A stretch of DNA of 10,473 nt from the NCBI GenBank assembly GCA_003024985.2, contig PXIH01S0000036.1, one strand, 5' to 3'. A program made the position numbers and the translations under genes. Below, one piece after another: positions 8,529 through 10,473 of the stretch. Source of the DNA: Euperipatoides rowelli. Taxonomy: Eukaryota > Onychophora > Udeonychophora > Euonychophora > Peripatopsidae. Under the pieces are notes generated by a model that saw nothing but the letters and a program-made list of their open reading frames with translations, was not told the DNA's origin and ran no database searches. Every line of letters begins with the position of its first letter. Positions within the stretch are counted from its first letter, which is position 1.

Positions 8529-8610
8529 TTTTAATCACATGATAAAAATGGATAGCAGCCCTATTTTTTTTGTTTACAGTCCTAACCTTACTGTAACCCT
8601 GAACCCTAAC
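8529..8610 (-). repeat. Dispersed repeat, inverted copy
   Basis: This is the minus-strand partner of 4642-4725. It has slightly more telomere-like text, with CCTAACC, GTAACCC and GAACCCTAAC on the + strand between 8581 and 8610. The match fades on both sides, so either the element is short or its ends have decayed. The two copies could pair as a widely spaced stem of about 80 bp in a transcript. Confidence 0.7.
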
Positions 8611-9503
8611 TTTTACTAAGTATTAAACCCTTTATTCCCCAACCCTTGATGAGGAAGGGCTTAAATAATTCTTTTTTGATCGATTTATATAATTCTGACA
8701 CCATTTCCATCAGCCTTCTGTAATGACGGATGCGTAGATGTTAAAAACACTTTAAAATGTTACTAATTGGGTCCCGCTTTTAGCCATTCCTTATAAAAAG
8801 GTTATAAAGCTTTTTTTTTATTGGAAATTTAAATGCAATTTTTTACATGCAAAATGATTTGCCGACATACTTTTATTCATTTTTAATTTTATCTCCTACT
8901 TGTATTAATATTTTACAATTCATATTTCTGTTGTAGTTGAGAGTCTTGTGTTTAACCATCATATTTTTTGTCAATAATGGTTTCTATTGACTATTACATT
9001 AAATTTAAAAGTTTAATTTGACCATAATGATAAAACAGTGAATTTGATTTATATCTTCTATGTATTTATGATAAAATATTATAGCCATCAAGTTGTATTT
9101 CATACTTAGAGGAGATTTCCTCCCATGAGTGACACCGTATGATTGTAGCCAGGTTGGAATTATGAGCTAGCAGTCATATAAAATTATACCTATCTTTTTA
9201 ATTTATAAATACTTGTAATAAGTTATGACTAAACACTCGTGGATTTTATATATTATGCTATTAAAGCAATATGTGAAATCATTAAAAGAAAAAAGTGAAA
9301 CAAATAAACTTGATTTTGCCTGTCAAAAAGAATAATAAAATCTGGTTAATTTTTTTTTGATAGCCCAAAATTCCATTAAGTCATAAACCATAAATACATT
9401 ATAAGAAGTTTATAACTGTTTAATGCAGCTTTTGAGCAAAACATTTTTTTTTTTCATTTTGGAAATCTGATATTTTTTTTTTCTGTTTAAAAAAAATAAA
9501 TTA
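8611..9503. other. AT-rich non-coding stretch
   Basis: I see no gene. A GC-richer patch near 8700-8790 includes a TGACGGAT also found near 4508, but no extended match. Several T-runs of 8-11 bases occur near 8810, 9351, 9445 and 9473. Confidence 0.6.
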
Positions 9504-9577
9504 TTCAAAATATTTAAATAAACTTTTAAAAAAAATCATGTTTATTTTTTTTTTAAAGTTTATTTAAATATTTTGAA
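9504..9577. repeat. Long A/T-rich hairpin (inverted repeat)
   Basis: The arms 9504-9526 and 9555-9577 are perfect 23-bp reverse complements. Inside them eight A's (9528-9535) can pair with T's at 9545-9554 after a one-base bulge at 9527. That gives a stem of about 31 pairs around a loop of about nine bases. The arms are nearly all A and T. It could be a MITE core, a palindromic replication product or a structured RNA segment. No flanking target duplication was found. Confidence 0.9.
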
Positions 9578-10473
9578 ATGAAGAGGATGAGGGGAAAAAA
9601 ATATGAAAATGAACATTTTCTTTAAATATAAAAGCAAATTCAGTATATTAAATTTTTATTTTCATTTTAATAAATAATTCAAACTTGCTATAAAACCGTT
9701 ATTTCAATAATCTAAATTTTTTCCCATTAGTTTAGTTTAATTTTATTCACATATTCTATGCCCTATGCTTGTTACAGGGAGTCATATGAGTAATACATAA
9801 ATAAGAAATAAATTAACATATAAACAAATAGTAAAATTAAACAAAGTATATACTATATAGTAGTAACAGTAATGTAACTAGTAATAAGGTTAAGTTAATG
9901 TCTTTGTATTCATTAAAGTTAACAAATGGGGAGCTATTTATTAAATTGCATAGAGTTGCTCCTCTAATATATAGTAGCATTATTTACACAAGTTTATTGA
10001 GAATTTTATTACTATTTCATCACAGTCGAATGGAGCATGTAGTAGCAATTAACCCTTTCCATTCCAATAGAAATGTAGAAAAAGTAATTTTAAAATGGTT
10101 TATATGAATATCTAATTACTTTTTTTACACCTATATAGGGCTAATTATACCTATTTTGTACCGTACCGTATTTGAAGAAAAATAAATAAAAAAAGCAATT
10201 GTTTTTTTTATTATTGATTGCAAAATGATAAAAAAGATAAAAAATAAAAGACTTTTATTATATAAAATTAAAAAAAAAATAGCAATTGAAACATTTTTAC
10301 AAGCAAGAATAATAATTAGGCTATTGCAATTCGAGAACCAAATTACTAAATTATAAATGACGATTGTGAATCGACTTTGGAGTGGATGATAAGTAACAAA
10401 CGTTAATTTTCCAAGGGTTTTTATTACATAAATTTATATACATATATATATTTTTTTATCTAATTGACCTTTT
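9578..10473. other. Very AT-rich right end
   Basis: I see no supported gene. The 69-codon + strand frame at 9898-10107 has no recognisable motif and crosses text resembling common intergenic repeats (AATTAACCCTTTCCATTCC near 10049). A GTACCGTACCGTA doublet lies near 10158, and a TA-rich run with a T-tract closes the window at about 10430-10457. Confidence 0.6.

Larger units (their letters stand above)
2186..10473 (+). other. Downstream intron of the CYB5R4-like gene (3' end outside window)
   Basis: The next exon should carry the conserved flavin-binding KPYTP-type segment soon after the donor. A reading for codons of that motif found none on the + strand, so the intron probably runs to the right edge and is longer than 8.2 kb. 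Repeats inside it are listed separately. A small or strongly diverged exon, or a nested gene on the minus strand, cannot be excluded by eye. Confidence 0.5.

Noticed and set aside
8581-8610. Telomere repeat array (CCTAACC, AACCCTAAC)
   Set aside because: Only a few imperfect units are present, and they are explained as part of the dispersed repeat shared with 4642-4725.
9898-10107. 69-codon + strand frame
   Set aside because: No motif is seen, and it lies in AT-rich sequence with intergenic repeat-like text.

Overview
The window is AT-rich animal nuclear DNA. It contains one recognisable protein-coding exon set in long non-coding DNA that carries tandem repeats, diverged duplications, microsatellites and possible transposon remnants. 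The exon has canonical GT-AG splice borders, and no long open frame or compact gene order is present, so a bacterial or compact-genome origin is ruled out. The repeat landscape and the divergence of the exon from what I recall of vertebrate proteins suggest an invertebrate, possibly a mollusc. That lineage guess is weak and rests on general impression only.

The exon (2042-2185, + strand) encodes about 48 residues of a NADH-cytochrome b5 reductase type FAD-binding domain. It most resembles CYB5R4 (Ncb5or), the protein that joins cytochrome b5, CS and b5-reductase domains in one chain. Both flanking introns are phase 1. No further exon of this gene was recognised. The KPYTP-type flavin-binding segment expected just downstream was not found, so the window is read as one exon flanked by at least 2.0 kb of upstream intron and at least 8.2 kb of downstream intron.

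Left part (1-2041): a GC-richer segment at the left edge ends in a possible transposon terminus near 132-152. A tandem pair of about 208-bp repeats follows (332-540 and 602-809). A GC-richer block with a 52-codon open frame lies at 1232-1390, next to a single ambiguous base at 1417, and an 18-T run at 1588-1605.

Middle part (2186-6500): introns hold a striking minisatellite at 2871-3771 (about 31 units of 28-30 bp with higher-order patterning), a 31-bp direct duplication near 4273, one copy of a dispersed repeat at 4642-4725, and an AAT/AGT trinucleotide tract at 6157-6310.

Right part (6500-10473): a diverged direct duplication (about 7077-7275 and 7584-7790), a GC-richer repeat-like block near 8185-8345, the inverted partner of the 4642 repeat at 8529-8610, a strong A/T-rich hairpin at 9504-9577, and very AT-rich sequence to the end. 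I see no RNA gene, CRISPR array or other complete gene, and no clearly new biological system. The most unusual items are the patterned minisatellite and the inverted repeat pair.
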